From NCBI GenBank assembly GCA_022749755.1, contig CM040443.1, positions 6,177,191-6,241,190 on the forward strand: a stretch of DNA of 64,000 nucleotides. The letters are read 5' to 3'. The notes beneath the pieces are model-generated. The model worked only from the letters and a program-made list of their open reading frames with translations, was not told where the DNA came from and searched no databases. This DNA comes from Azadirachta indica (taxonomy: Eukaryota > Streptophyta > Magnoliopsida > Sapindales > Meliaceae). Made by a program: the position numbers and the translations under genes. Positions 49,946 to 62,743 of this stretch are shown piece after piece (position 1 is the stretch's first letter; each line of letters opens with the position of its first letter).

Positions 49946-50044
49946 CAACAAACCACACCACATCACACATATTCCCATCCTCCAAAAGCTTAATTTGTTC
50001 TCTCTCTTCCAAGCTCTCTGCTAATTTGTTCTCCTTGAGCAAAA

Positions 50045-51261
50045 ATGGGTGCACTTGACCATCTCTTCGATTTGATCGAGATTACCCCGAAAAGGAAGAA
50101 ACGCAAGCCTATGCAGGTTAAACTCGTTCAAAGCTTAAACTCTCTGTTTTTTTTCGTTCATGTTAAAAAAGGAGTAACGTTTTTCCCTTCCTTGTGAGTT
50201 TACAGACAGTTGAAATCAAGGTGAAAATGGATTGTGATGGCTGCGAAAGGAGAGTTCGCCATGCTGTTTCCTCCATGAAAGGTTCATATACTAAACTTAT
50301 TTTGTTTCTTCTCGCACTTTTAAGAACGTCGTCTTAGTGTTGTATAAATATATATGAAACAGTACTGTTTCATATAGTCAGCACCTGAAAATTTTTATAA
50401 ACAAATTAATCATGTACTCTTCCTCTCACTTAAATTTTTTATTTTATTTTATTTTATTTTATTTTATGTTTCTTCTCTTTCCTTTATAAGGTCTTTGTTA
50501 TTGTGTAAGGTACAAGGAACCAATTTTAATTCTAACTAAAGCTAAAACGAAATGGTGAATTTTCTTTTCTTGCGCACGATAGAGAGGCTCTGGTTTAACT
50601 TTCACTCAAATTATTTTATTCTACAAGTCTTTTAAGTAATCTTTCTTTCTGAGGATGCACAATAATTGAAATTTCATGCAGAAAAAAAGTTTACTTAAAA
50701 TATTTTTTTTGCATGTGTATGTCTTGGACCTTTAACTTGTTTATGGACACATCAGAAACTGCTATTTCCAGATACCCCCTTTGCCACTTCCATCAAAATT
50801 TTTTATTTGTCTTATGTGGTAGGTGCAAATTTATCACGCAAAAACAAAAGCAAATTTCTATTAATAGAGTCAAACTTAGAAACCAAACAGGTCCTTAATA
50901 CAAAGTTCTTCAAAGTGCTTAATTGCTAAGTGCTTATTAACGGAAACTTTATTATATTCTTAATACAGGTGCAAAATCAGTGGAAGTGAACAGGAAGCAA
51001 AGCCGGGTAACAGTGACTGGTTATGTGGATCCAAACAAGGTCTTAAAGAAAGTGAAGAGCACAGGAAAAAGAGCTGAGTTTTGGCCTTATGTTCCGTACA
51101 ATTTGGTGGCATATCCATATGCGGCTCAAGCTTATGATAAAAAAGCACCATCTGGTTATGTTAGGAACGTGGTACAAGCACTTCCAAGTCCTAATGCAAC
51201 CGACCAGAAGCTGATTTCTCTCTTCAGCGATGAAAACCCACATGCTTGTTCCATTATGTAG
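50045..51261 (+). CDS. Heavy-metal-associated isoprenylated plant protein (HIPP), tandem copy 2
   Basis: Three exons (50045-50116, 50206-50281, 50969-51261) join in frame to 146 aa, with exon lengths identical to copy 1 (72, 76 and 293 nt). It has the same architecture: basic cluster KRKKRK, HMA motif MDCDGCERRV, second half VEVNRKQSRVTVTGYVDP and C-terminal CaaX box CSIM. Farnesylation and metal binding are expected from the family. Intron 2 is twice as long as in copy 1 (687 against 330 bp) and contains a (TTTTA)n repeat at about 50436-50467. Its promoter carries a MITE-like insertion, so expression may differ from copy 1; that is inference. Differences from copy 1 in the protein are mostly conservative, so both look functional. 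Confidence 0.95.
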
Positions 51262-54200
51262 GCAATTAGAAAAGCTGGAAATATAGTGTAGAAAAGTGCT
51301 TTTGTTACTGTTGATTAGGACCTGTTTGTTTTTTATGATTGCATACGGTTTAATATTAATCGGCTAGTTATATATATATATATATATATATATGTGTACT
51401 TTGAATGTACTTTGAATATGTGTTTTGATGTATAATATATATGCTTTGGTATGTACAAAGTTCTATTGATTGAATTCATCATTATCATCGACAAAAAAAA
51501 TCCATAAATATTAAAAATAATTAATGAATTTTATCGAAATTCGATTAGATTTAATGAGAATTGAATTAAATTAACAACCAAATATACCAACTAAATAACC
51601 ATATTATTTCTTGATTAGAATTTACTGTACTCTTTTCTATTTTTTTTAAATAATATGGTTCTAAACTTTGGCTTGGAGATTACTTAAAAACAAAATCGTC
51701 TACTAAAATATATTAATTTGAATTGAAATTAGATAGTTCAAGTGAAGTGAATTAAATTGAATGTTGAATGAAACACAATAAATAAATCATAAAACTCATA
51801 TGCACAAACAAATTAACATATAAAATTTATTTTAAAGGAAAATTAATAATATAATTTTTTCTACTGCATGCTTAAAAAGAATTTAGTGACATCAACGTAG
51901 ATTATGCTTTTCTGATTTTTTTAACAAAATTGATGTCACCGTATCTTATAAGGTATCCCTGCAATTTAGGGATGGTTCAAAAAGGGACAGAGACAAAAGT
52001 CTCTTTGTTATTTCTAATTACCTCATAATAATGCATTATTGGACATTGATATTGATTTCCACCGTGATATCGAATAAATACAGAACAAAATACATTGATA
52101 ATAATTAATCAAGAAGCAGAGAGATTAAAAAGTTAATCTAACCAAGATATATTTTTGTCACTTTCATGCATAGAGTAATTTAATAATGCAAATTAGGGAG
52201 ACAAGAAAAGTAAAATTAATTGTAGAAAATGTATTAGTATTGTCTATGTCTCCTAAAGTGGAAGAATAATTGTAGGTGGGACATCGCCTTTTGGCATAGA
52301 ACATTCTTTCAAAAGCATAAATTTTATCATGACCTTTCAACAATATTAAAATTTAGTTCTTTGAGTATAAATTAAACTCACCTTATTATAATTTTTTTAA
52401 TTATTTGAGCGAGTAAAAATTGTCTAAATTAAATAGTTATTTTTCTGAATATTCATACATTTATAATCTTTTTAAAGAAAATTTCTTTCTGTGGGGATTG
52501 GTTATAAGAAAAATATTCCTAAAGAAACAACATTAATTATTTGATTGATAATATGACCAAAAACAGTGCAACCATCCATTCTTAATTAAAAATACTTTAC
52601 GATCTTGCATTATCATACGAATAGATAATGATTATCTATTTATTTATCTTTTAATCTTTGTTGTTTAAATTTGCTTAGCTGAATTAAATTACCTAATTTA
52701 TCAGACAGCGACAGCCATTCAAGTTCCACAATTGCTTCACCAGCTGTCCACCATTGCTTTCATTTTTCTAAATTGGCAAATCAATTTTCTACATGTAATT
52801 CGTTTACTTGGCTTTGAATCTGCCTGCAATGATTAAATGACTTGAATTTCATTGGCACGCTAAACCATATTTGGATCGATCAACCTAAAATTCTTATGAT
52901 ATACAAACAAGGAGATGCCGGCCTATTGGGTGTCTGCCACGTGTCCCAGAACACGAAAACTGCATCAAAAGTTACAAGATAGAATTTGAAGATAATTTTC
53001 ATGTAATTTTTTTTTTTTTTGGGTAAATCGAGAGATCGGCTTTGAGAATTAGAGATAAGCTTCATCTATCTATATATTTGTTATCAGTCTATTTCAGTCT
53101 TCTAAATAATATTTTTGTGCCAAAGTTCACAGCAGCACGCCATTTCATGAGTTGCAGATGAGGGATAATTTTTATTTTACTCACAAATAGGAAGTATATA
53201 ATGAAATATAATGGATTAGTATGATAGAGAAAGAACTTTATTTGCAAATAAAAAAAAATTATTCGTGCATGTATATATCGATTTACAAGATTTAGAAGCA
53301 AACAAATATGAGTTGATGTATTGATGTCAGTCTGGTTAGGTGGTGATTTTTTATTTGTATTTTAGTATTCAGTCATCAGGATGAGGTAATTGTCGGCACC
53401 AGGACCTGCCATAAAGGAAACACATTGGTGAGAAACTTATCATCAAATTTTCTTTGTTTAATTAATTTATTGAAGATATAAAGCAAGAAAGCAGCTTGGT
53501 TTGACAGTTCTGATTTAATATTTACAATTCAATTCTTTATTTGGAATCTAAGATTGGTTTAGTGTAAGTTTCTTTTAGATTTACCAGATCATATCTCACT
53601 CACTTTGTAGATAATGAAATTTTAGCCATATTTGACAGTTTGAAAAAATTATAAAGGTTGTTTTAGTGCCAAATAAATTTTAAACCCAACTCAAACTACA
53701 TAAGTTAATGAATATTCAGTAACGAGACTAATTAATTAGAATATTAAAACTTTTTCAAGTATATACAGCTACTTAACATTTTGAGTAACCTACCTGCATG
53801 CCTGTGTACTAATGGTCAAAGAAGTAAGCCATATAGTTGCATATGGGAATAATAGCACCCGCTTTGGTATTATCTGGTTTGGAAATAGCAATTATTGGTT
53901 TCAACTTTCCAATTTTCAAAAACAATTTAGCCTGGAATTCCATCCCTCACAGTGGTTTCCAATTTTTCCTCAGCATGATCGTTTATGATCGATCAATAGA
54001 AAACAAATGTTTATCTGTGGATTGTTTTGCGTTCAGTGGACACCTAAAACCTAAGAGATTAAACTGCTACAACACGTACGTGGATATTTTATATCCACAC
54101 AGACTGGATTCTCCATTTATATTATTCAATTTTGTTTTCATGGGCATGTGTTCAAAGAAGACTTGACTTTTGTTGCAGGCACAAGATCAAGTTGACGCTT

Positions 54201-57200
54201 ATGTAGAATTATTATACCTTTGAAGATAATTCAATGGCTATCTCCCATGCCACAAACACCCGTCTACAGAGACAAATTAAAGCTTGTCAATGACTTTTAT
54301 CATTTTTGTAGTTGATTATTATGAGGTCCCTGAGTTTTCAAGACTTCTCCATTAAGGACAGGTTTTTTTAATTTCTAACAAATAAATCTTTGATTCTTTT
54401 CCAAATAACTCAAGTATCGTTTAGTTTTAACTTGCACTCATTATAATATCATAAAGTGATTTGGTCATTTTAATATGTGTTAAGGACTTGTTTATTGCGT
54501 GTTGATTTCATAACAAGTTTGCAAGATTAGCATGCAAAATAATTAATCCACGTGTAAAATTTTAAACAAATAATCTTGTGTTATAGGAGAAGTGCTTTTA
54601 CTAAGGCAACGACACGTAGGTTTAATTAGCCCTAACAAAGTGCTTTTTGCGAGGTATGCGGTGGGAGGACATTTTATGGAGAAGCTTTCAAAAATTCAAT
54701 CACGTTTCTTCTTCTATATGTGAAAAGAAAAATCAGAATATATAAAGTGAAACAAAAGAGAAAAAGAAAGCTTAAAAATTTTGAGAGAGATTATTCCAAT
54801 AGAATCTCGTTAATGTTTGATTAATTCATTGGCTCTTTGGAGTTTGAGAAAGATAAAGGAACAAAGACCAAAGATTATTCTCTCATTTGTGCCATTGGAA
54901 GGGGTAGATAAATTAATATATATTCTCCCAAAAGTGAAGCTCAAGTTTTTTATTACAATTAACACATTAAAATCAGTTTTCCTTTGCCTTCTTTTTTTTT
55001 TTTAATATTTTAGAGTGTCGTTATTTTGGTGAAAGATCAACAATCTACTTTCATATAAGAAGAAATTAACTTCAAATTAGTATATGAAAAAAATAATTCA
55101 CACAAACGCATGAAGACAATTAAACTTATAACTTCAAAATTGAGATAGAAAAGTGAATATCATTAAGCCAAATGTTGCTTCTCTTTTTTTACTAATGCTT
55201 TTGCCTTTGCTAGATTCTTGTTAATTTGCATTAAGGGGCCCTTAACCCAATATTAAGGGAAGGCAACTAAAGCCTTTTGCCTTGATGTATTATCGAGAAT
55301 TGGATCGATTCATTGTTGGAAAAAAAAGATAATCGAAAGTTGAAACGAGGGCACCAAAATGGGGTTGAATTTTCCAAACTACGAAAATATATACGAAGTG
55401 TAACTTGTAAGAATCATCACATCACAAGACAATTTTAGATGCCTTGTAGGTCAATTTCAATGCAAGAACAATATGAACCAAACCCACAATAACAAGATAA
55501 GCAAGATATTGCCATAAAAATCTCAAGAACTTAAAGCATAAGTATTTTTTACAAGAGCTACTCATCGTATTAAATATTTCATATTTTAATTTTTTTTTTT
55601 TTTACCTATTAACTCCATAATCTACCATTTTCAAACAATACTACCATTTAAAATGTTTCCACGACTCTTCTAAATTTTGAATATTGTATATTAATATTAG
55701 TTATGTAATATGTATACTATATAGTAATTTGGTTAATAAATATAATTAATTTTCATAAAAGTTAAATGTTAATGAAGCTTGGGATTTTTTGATAATGTGA
55801 TTTGATAAGTTATACCATCTTTCAAAAAGAGGTATAGGAGCATCTAAGATTTTGATTAGAATTAGAAATCTCTTTTACAAGAATCAATAAAGCCTTATTT
55901 TACACTTTTAAGCATATAACTATTATCCACTTTTAAAAATCACATCAATTAATTACGCATTTTTTCTACAAAATTAAGAAAAAGTTTTTGATAGGATGGG
56001 CTTATAATATTCGTCGGACAAACTCGTTTATGTACCAAAATAACATACCGCTCGTGATGTCAAATGAATCAAAATGCTCCTTTTTCTCTTTGTCTAAGTT
56101 GGGCTTTAACCCATTATTGTTGGATCAATTCTCAGTAAAATACAGAACACTAAGGGCCTAAATGAACCGTTGGTTATTGAGCCCAAACATATTTGGCCCT
56201 GGTCCATTGGAAAAAATGTAATGCTAAAAATAGCCCAAGACTTTTTAGAAGAGTACTTTAACGCAATTTCCTAAGCCATCCGATTTGGTCTTGACTTCTA
56301 TTCTTTTCATGCAAGCTTTTAACTGTGACTAAAGTTACCATCAATCCCAGTTCTTTATGTCTTCATTAGTAACCTGTGGTGTTAAAATATAAAAAGTAGT
56401 TCATACGCTGTCAACTTCTTACCCCTGAAACTCCGAACAAATACCTGGATACTTTCTGCTACAAATTTTTGTAACTTTTTACAGAACTTTCAGCCAAAAG
56501 TGTTTTTTTTTTTTTTTTTTTCCATTTATAATAAAAGGTTTTATGAAATCTAGTAAAATTATAGGGTTTACTTAGAATTGATAGTGGGGCTAACCCTGAG
56601 TGGCTCAAATGATTAATCGATATGTTTGAAAGGCAGAAGTGGACCATAGCTTTGGCAGCTAACAAGTTGGCATTTCCTCAAACAGGTAAAGTTGGAATGC
56701 AATTATGAATTTGTACTTCGCCTCCAAGAGCATGTAAGTCCTAGTAGAGTAGCTGTTCACAGTTTGTTTCATAAAATCAACAGGGTAATGCTTACCTTTT
56801 TGCCTCTATGGGTCTTAGGTCTTAGTTAATTTTTAGTACCATCACCTTAAATATGCATCAACACCGCTTATGAAATTAGTTCAGATTTCTAATCGATCAA
56901 AATTATAAGGGTTGAGGTCCATTTTCTAATAGTCCCCCGCCCCCCGCCCCTCCACTGTGCTTTAAAACTTTCTTTGTGTGTGTGTGCAGAAATCAGAAAT
57001 TCAGAATCCCAAGCAGATTAAGAAAACGGGACCCAAATAAGAGATTGATAAGATCGTAGATGCAAAATCCCAAAAGGCATGGACCCGATAAGATAATCTT
57101 GATGATGATCATGATCTGATCCTGATCTTAGCCTTTCACAATTAGATTGTACCCTATCCTCTTTAAATTTCCTCAGAAGAATTTTACCCCTTTTTGGGAA

Positions 57201-60200
57201 CTGAACTTCTGGATAGAAGTTAAAAATAAGTCAGTGGCTGTTAAAGTAATAATGTGATGTGAAGCGAAGAAATCAGAGACTTGATACAGAAGCAAAGCAA
57301 AAGGAAAAAATATTAAAAAATGTTGGTTGTAATAAATTAAAGAGAAGAAAGGGATGAGAATTTTAAAGGGCCTACATTTATAAAATCCTTTTCTATTCAA
57401 TGTCTTGTTTGGGACAGCATACAGAGAGTTGCAGGCATTAGGGAGCGAGTAATGATGAACCTAACACAGCCTATATTCTAACCCTAGCTAGTTTTTGGCC
57501 TTTTTTCTTTTCAGCTTTTGTGTGATTGCGTGCTGCTTGGCTTCTGGTGTTCTGCTTCTGTAAAACCCAATAAACAAAGACTAATAACCCTGAATGCACG
57601 AGGACCCAAAACTCGTTACAAGGCAAAACAAACAAGCAAGCACGCAAGCCATAAAACAACAATCCCCCATACATGACTTGGTTGGGAATTGTGAACCAAA
57701 GCAGAGTGTTTAAAAAGTGGACTTTTTCTCATTTTGCTTTTGGTCTTTTCTAGTTCCAGACTCATCAAGAATGGTGAAGTAGGCAGTATTTTCAGAAGGA
57801 CTTTTTCTCATTTTGCTTTTGGTCTTTTCTAGTTCCAGACTCATCAAGAATGGTGAAGTAGGCAGTATTTTCAGAAGGGTTTGCTGTTGCTTTCAATTCT
57901 TCCCTCCTGTTCATGGATGAGCCCTTAGGGTTTGGTTTAATATCACGGTATGTATATCAGAAAGATGATATTTGCCCTAGGTGTTTTCTTCATTAATGAG
58001 TTCAATGAAGGAGCAAAACCCAATGAAAACCTATATAGAGCATTAAGCAAGGTATCTGTGCAAGCAGAGAATCAGAAGTCCAAATTCTCCGGCTGAAGCA
58101 GCTTTTGCAAGAAGCATTTATGGGAATTTGCTGTTTATTTTTTCACATATTCTCAAATCTCAATTATAGATGGTACATTCTGCATACTGTTAATTTATGC
58201 TTTCAATAATTTTATACTTCATTCTTACTTCTGGGGATAACACTTGGGAATTCGTATTTGACGTAAAACAGTGACTATGATTTGGGACTTACCTACACAT
58301 ATTAAATGGAAATGGATGACTCGATTCTATAAACATAGAATCAACGCAAAAAGTAATAAATTTTTTCAAAATTTATAGAAATACCACTAAAATGAACATT
58401 ATAAATAACAAATAAATATAATTTGATTGAAAAAAAAATTATTACTAGTTTTGTGCACTCTTTATTCTTAAACTATTATTTTATTTAAAAAAATATTGTA
58501 AATATATGCAATCACCATTTTCAAGCCACTGCACTTATAATAGTAGTAACACATTTCAAAGTCTTCCAAAAATAAGTAGAGGGTAAATTTATCCCTTAAA
58601 GAGAATCTAAGAATAATTTTTAGATAATACTATATATATATAATATTTGAATGTAAAAATCCAATGCCTTAGTAAATATCCAATCAAAGGGTGCTTAATT
58701 CTCATTAAAATACTAAATGTTTTAAAAGAAAATTTAGATACATGTAATCATCCATCGTCATCAATCGAATATTAATTATTGACACATCAAGATGAAAATA
58801 TTCATGTAGATAAGGTATGGAATAAGCACCAAAATGAAAAAGATATGGGGACATTGTAGGAATACTGAGAAGTACAGGGGTGTAAATAGAAAAAGAAATA
58901 CGGGTGAAGAAAAAATTGTCCTCGTAACTAAGACCCTGCCTGTCTGCACGCCCTCCTGGGCCCACAAAGTCACGGGGATATCGGACAGGTTGTGAAGATA
59001 TCGGACAGGTTATAGTCGTCACGTTATTATCAAATTATCATGATAAGCTGAAATTCTCGTTCCGCGTATCATACAATGGGTCTTAAATGGGCCAGCCCCA
59101 CGTGATTAATGCTACAGAAACCACGTATTTAGAATCAACCGCCTTAATTTAAGATTTATAATTTAAAAAAATTTAAATTAATTTGTCATTCGAAAATAAA
59201 TCTAATATTAAGATTTAATATACATTTTCAATTTTTCTAAAAAAATTCTAGGAATTTCATTGACATGACGTGATAGGAGAAACACATTTTTATTGCATTT
59301 TTAAGTGTAAAATTACAGTATGTTAATCCATTAAATTTTTTATTATAATTAACTTTTTTTGTTCAAATTTTTAAATATGAATAGAAACTAAAATTAAATA
59401 CAAAATTTAAAATACATTACAAAAACGATAGAATAGATTAATCCTTAATTTGTAATGTTAGAATGATTATTTTGTGGTCGATGTATTTGTTTTGTTTGGG
59501 AATCACTAAGTTTACCAATAATAATATTATGGGAGTAAATAAAGACAAAAACATTGAGACAATAATTATAACAATAAAGATCTTCTTGAAGGTACAAATA
59601 GATAGCTCTAGCTCAAATAGATTGGATTAAAATTTGAAAATCAGATCATATGAGAAATTCATAGATCTTAAGATTTTTTATTCTAATTTAATTATTACAA
59701 CCCTTAGTTGGGTTTCAAAAAAATTAGTACTGGGTTTAAATTAATATAAATAATTAATATATAATAATTAATACTTTGTGAACACAATTTTATCCATTGA
59801 ATGAATGGTTGTTCTCTTCCTTATATATATTTTGAAATTATTTTAAATAAACGTGTCAAATGGAAACAATACTTGACATATATAGATCTTGATTAAAGTT
59901 TTATTTGAGATTAAAATATTGTAACTTTATTTAATATCAATAATTATAGAGTATAATTAAATTAATTTTAGAAGTAGAACTGAAGAGTTTACAGTATTTT
60001 AGTTAGTGTGCTTATAATTTAAAATTAGGTTCAAAATATAATTTCACTTAATATCAATAATTATAGGGGATAATTAAATTAATTGTCGAAGTTAGGAAAA
60101 AATCCCTAAGCAGAAGTAACTATGATGATCCCAATCAAACGGTCGATTAGAGCGAGGATTAAACATAATTAGACAAGCCCGTTGGGCCCAAGAACCAATG

Positions 60201-60775
60201 AACTGACTACATCAAAGAAAATTAATTAGTTTGAAGTTTGAACCAAACAAACAAAGCCCATATTAAAACAAAAAAACTTTCTCTGTAATTTTCACGAGAA
60301 AATAAAAAGCTTTACTTTTTACTTTTTACTTTTTAATACCACACAGACACAGCAGGACAGCGATAGAAGTCGGCCTGTCCAGTCGCTGTTTTTCTTTTAT
60401 TGTTTTTCCGTCTCAGTATTTAACGTTAAATCACATCGTTTCAGAACTCCCCACCTTCTCATTGCTTTCTCTCTCTCTTTCTTACTGTCTCTCTTGACTT
60501 TCATTTCCTCTGTAAGTGATTTCCTTCTGTTTGTCTTGGCTGCTTCTGTTGTTTTATTTTTAAACTTTGAAGCTCCAATATCCATGTGCTTTTGTTTTGT
60601 TTCCTTTTGATAGAAGCACTTTCAAGAAACAGGAGCTGAAGCTGCAAAACTGGAGAGCTGAGGGAAAAAAAAAAGGCAGAATTTATAATCTATTTGTTTT
60701 TTACAACTCACATGCAACGGACCCTTTACCCCCCACTAGCTTAGCTGAAAGATTTCCATTACAAACACTGAAGAA
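51262..60775. other. Long gene-poor region
   Basis: About 9.5 kb without a supported gene. The first ~1 kb is the duplicated HIPP 3' flank. The longest open frame (53837-54166 plus) has no recognisable domain and its first codon is TTG. Visible features are a TA microsatellite at 51369-51393, a perfect 79-bp tandem duplication at 57721-57878, a repeated GATATCGGACAGGT unit with 20-bp spacing at 58977-59010 and a seven-base (TTTTTAC)n run at about 60311-60335. The final few hundred bases are the HIPP32-like promoter and leader. Confidence 0.6.
57721..57878. repeat. Perfect tandem duplication of 79 bp
   Basis: Two directly adjoining copies (57721-57799 and 57800-57878) are identical as far as can be read. 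The unit begins ACTTTTTCTCATTTTGC and ends ATTTTCAGAAGG. Absence of any difference means it is recent, or an assembly artefact from a repeated read. It lies in non-coding sequence. Confidence 0.95.
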
Positions 60776-62743
60776 ATGACTAAAGAAGAAGAATTTAAGC
60801 TTCTCAAGATCCAGGTTCTTCTTTCTCTCTTTTCCCCACGTTCCATTTCTATTGTTTAGTTTTTATTTTTTATTTTTTACTAACAAAGTGGATAAATGGT
60901 CTTTTCCTGAACAATCTTTTCTTCTTCTTGATTTTGTTGTTTGTTCTGTTGCTTTTCTATTTCACAGACCTGTGTTCTCAGAGTGAACATACATTGTGAT
61001 GGGTGTAAGCAGAAAGTTAAGAAACTCCTTCAGAGAATTGAAGGTGCTCAGTCTCGTTTCTCATCTCTCTTTTTTTTTATTTTTCAGTGCTAAGTTTTGT
61101 TCTTTGTGAGTGCCTTGTTGTAGTATTCTTTGTCTGCTTGTTTTATCTAGCTAAATAATTTTCCTAAGGTGTTGTTTGGCTGCTGAGAAAATATAGAGAA
61201 AGAAAAAGCCTAGTGCTATAACTTGCCTTTCTTGAGGTGTGTTTTCAGTTTTCTTTAGAAACCATTACAAAATATAAAATAAATGAGGTCAAACATGAGA
61301 TTCTATTCCTCATTTGTCTCAGCACCATGAGCCTCTTTCCTTTGACTTAATTTTCAAAGCAAAAGGTTAGATTTTCTGCTAGTAATTTTATCATCATTAC
61401 CTTGAACTAAGAATTTTATTTGAGTTTTGGTAGTTCTGCTAGCATTTTCTTACACTCTTAGTGCTGTAAACCATAACTGTCTAGCATTTTGACAAAATGG
61501 AAAAAATTAGTTGGTGTGAATTATTTAGGCAAATCGTGATATGCAATTATTGATGATCTGGTTTCCCTCTAGACCCACAAGTCTTAATAATTTTATTTTA
61601 TTTTTTGGAGTTTGTATAATTTATTTTCATTTTTGTTTTTTTTCCCGTCTTGTTACAGGTGTTTATCAAGTAACTATAGATGCAGAGCAGCAGAAAGTCT
61701 CAGTTTCAGGAAGTGTCGATTCTGCAACTTTGATCAAGAAACTGGTAAGAGCTGGGAAACATGCTGAACTTTGGTCTCAGAAGTCAAACCAAAATCAAAA
61801 GCAGCAGAACAACTGCATCAAAGATCCGAAGAACAACAACAACAACAACAAAGGCCAAAAGCAAGGGTTGATGAAAGGGATCGATGCACTGAAAAACCAG
61901 CAAAAGTTTCCTGCTTTCATCCCCGAGGAAGATGATGAGTATTTTGATGACTACGAAGAAGATGATGAAGAAGATGAGCTATCATTCCTCAAAGCAAACC
62001 AGTTGGGTCAACTGGGTTTGCTCAGGCAGCAAGCTATGGATGCAAACAATGCAAAGAAAGGTGTTGGACCTATGGCTGCAGCTCCCAACAATAATAAAAT
62101 GAACAACAATGTTGGAAATGGGAATCATGCTGTAAAGAAAGGGAACCCAAATCAGAATAATATGGGAATGAAGGTGATGAATCCAAATGGGATTGATCAG
62201 AAAGCCTTGGCAGCTCTGAAAATGAACAATGTTTTAGCTGGTGGTGATGTGAAAAGGGGAAATGACATTAATGCTATGATGAATCTTGCTGGTTTTCCTG
62301 GAAATGGTGCTAATAATGTTCCCTCTGCTGCTGTTTTAGGAGGCAACCCAAATGGTATAGCTGGTTTTCAAGGAGCAGTTCAACCTAACAATGGTTACCA
62401 GAATTCTTCCCCTGCAGGATTTCCCAATGGTGGATATGCTGCTGCTGCAGGTGGTCAATACCCGCCAGCCATGCCGATGAACATGAATGGATTAAACCAT
62501 CCATCACAAATGATGATGAATATGAACATGCAAAATAGGCATGCCATGCAACAACAACCGCAGATGATGTATCATAGATCTCCTTTCATTCCATCAAACA
62601 CTGGATACTATTACAATTATACCCCTCCTCCGTATTCCTACCCTGAACCCCAACCTAATTATAATGGTGACCACTCTGCAGCAGCATCCAGTCCATCCTA
62701 TATGTTCAGTGATGAAAACACGAGCAGCTGCTCAATAATGTAA
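60776..62743 (+). CDS. Large heavy-metal-associated isoprenylated plant protein (HIPP32-34 type)
   Basis: Three exons (60776-60814, 60968-61043, 61659-62743) join in frame to 399 aa. An HMA domain spans about residues 10-75 with the metal-binding motif [10 protein letters not shown] and the second half [20 protein letters not shown]. The rest is low-complexity: Asn/Gln/Lys-rich, then a strongly acidic block ([18 protein letters not shown], about 130-150), then Asn/Gly/Met-rich and finally Tyr/Pro-rich sequence. It ends in the CaaX box CSIM for farnesylation. The layout matches the Arabidopsis HIPP32, HIPP33 and HIPP34 group. Family members bind metals and are lipid-anchored or nuclear; the specific role is unknown. 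Intron positions match the two smaller HIPP genes, with a central exon of exactly 76 nt in all three. The start is the first ATG in frame with the HMA exon. Confidence 0.93.

Noticed and set aside
53837..54166. 109-codon open frame, longest in the 51-60 kb region
   Set aside because: Starts with TTG rather than ATG, shows no recognisable domain or splice continuation.
57086..57118. AATCTTGATGATGATCATGA resembling miR172
   Set aside because: Differs from the mature miR172 sequence after the first ~14 bases and no matching star strand pairs with it.
58705..59022. 105-codon minus-strand open frame
   Set aside because: No recognisable motif; it overlaps a short local repeat and looks like chance.
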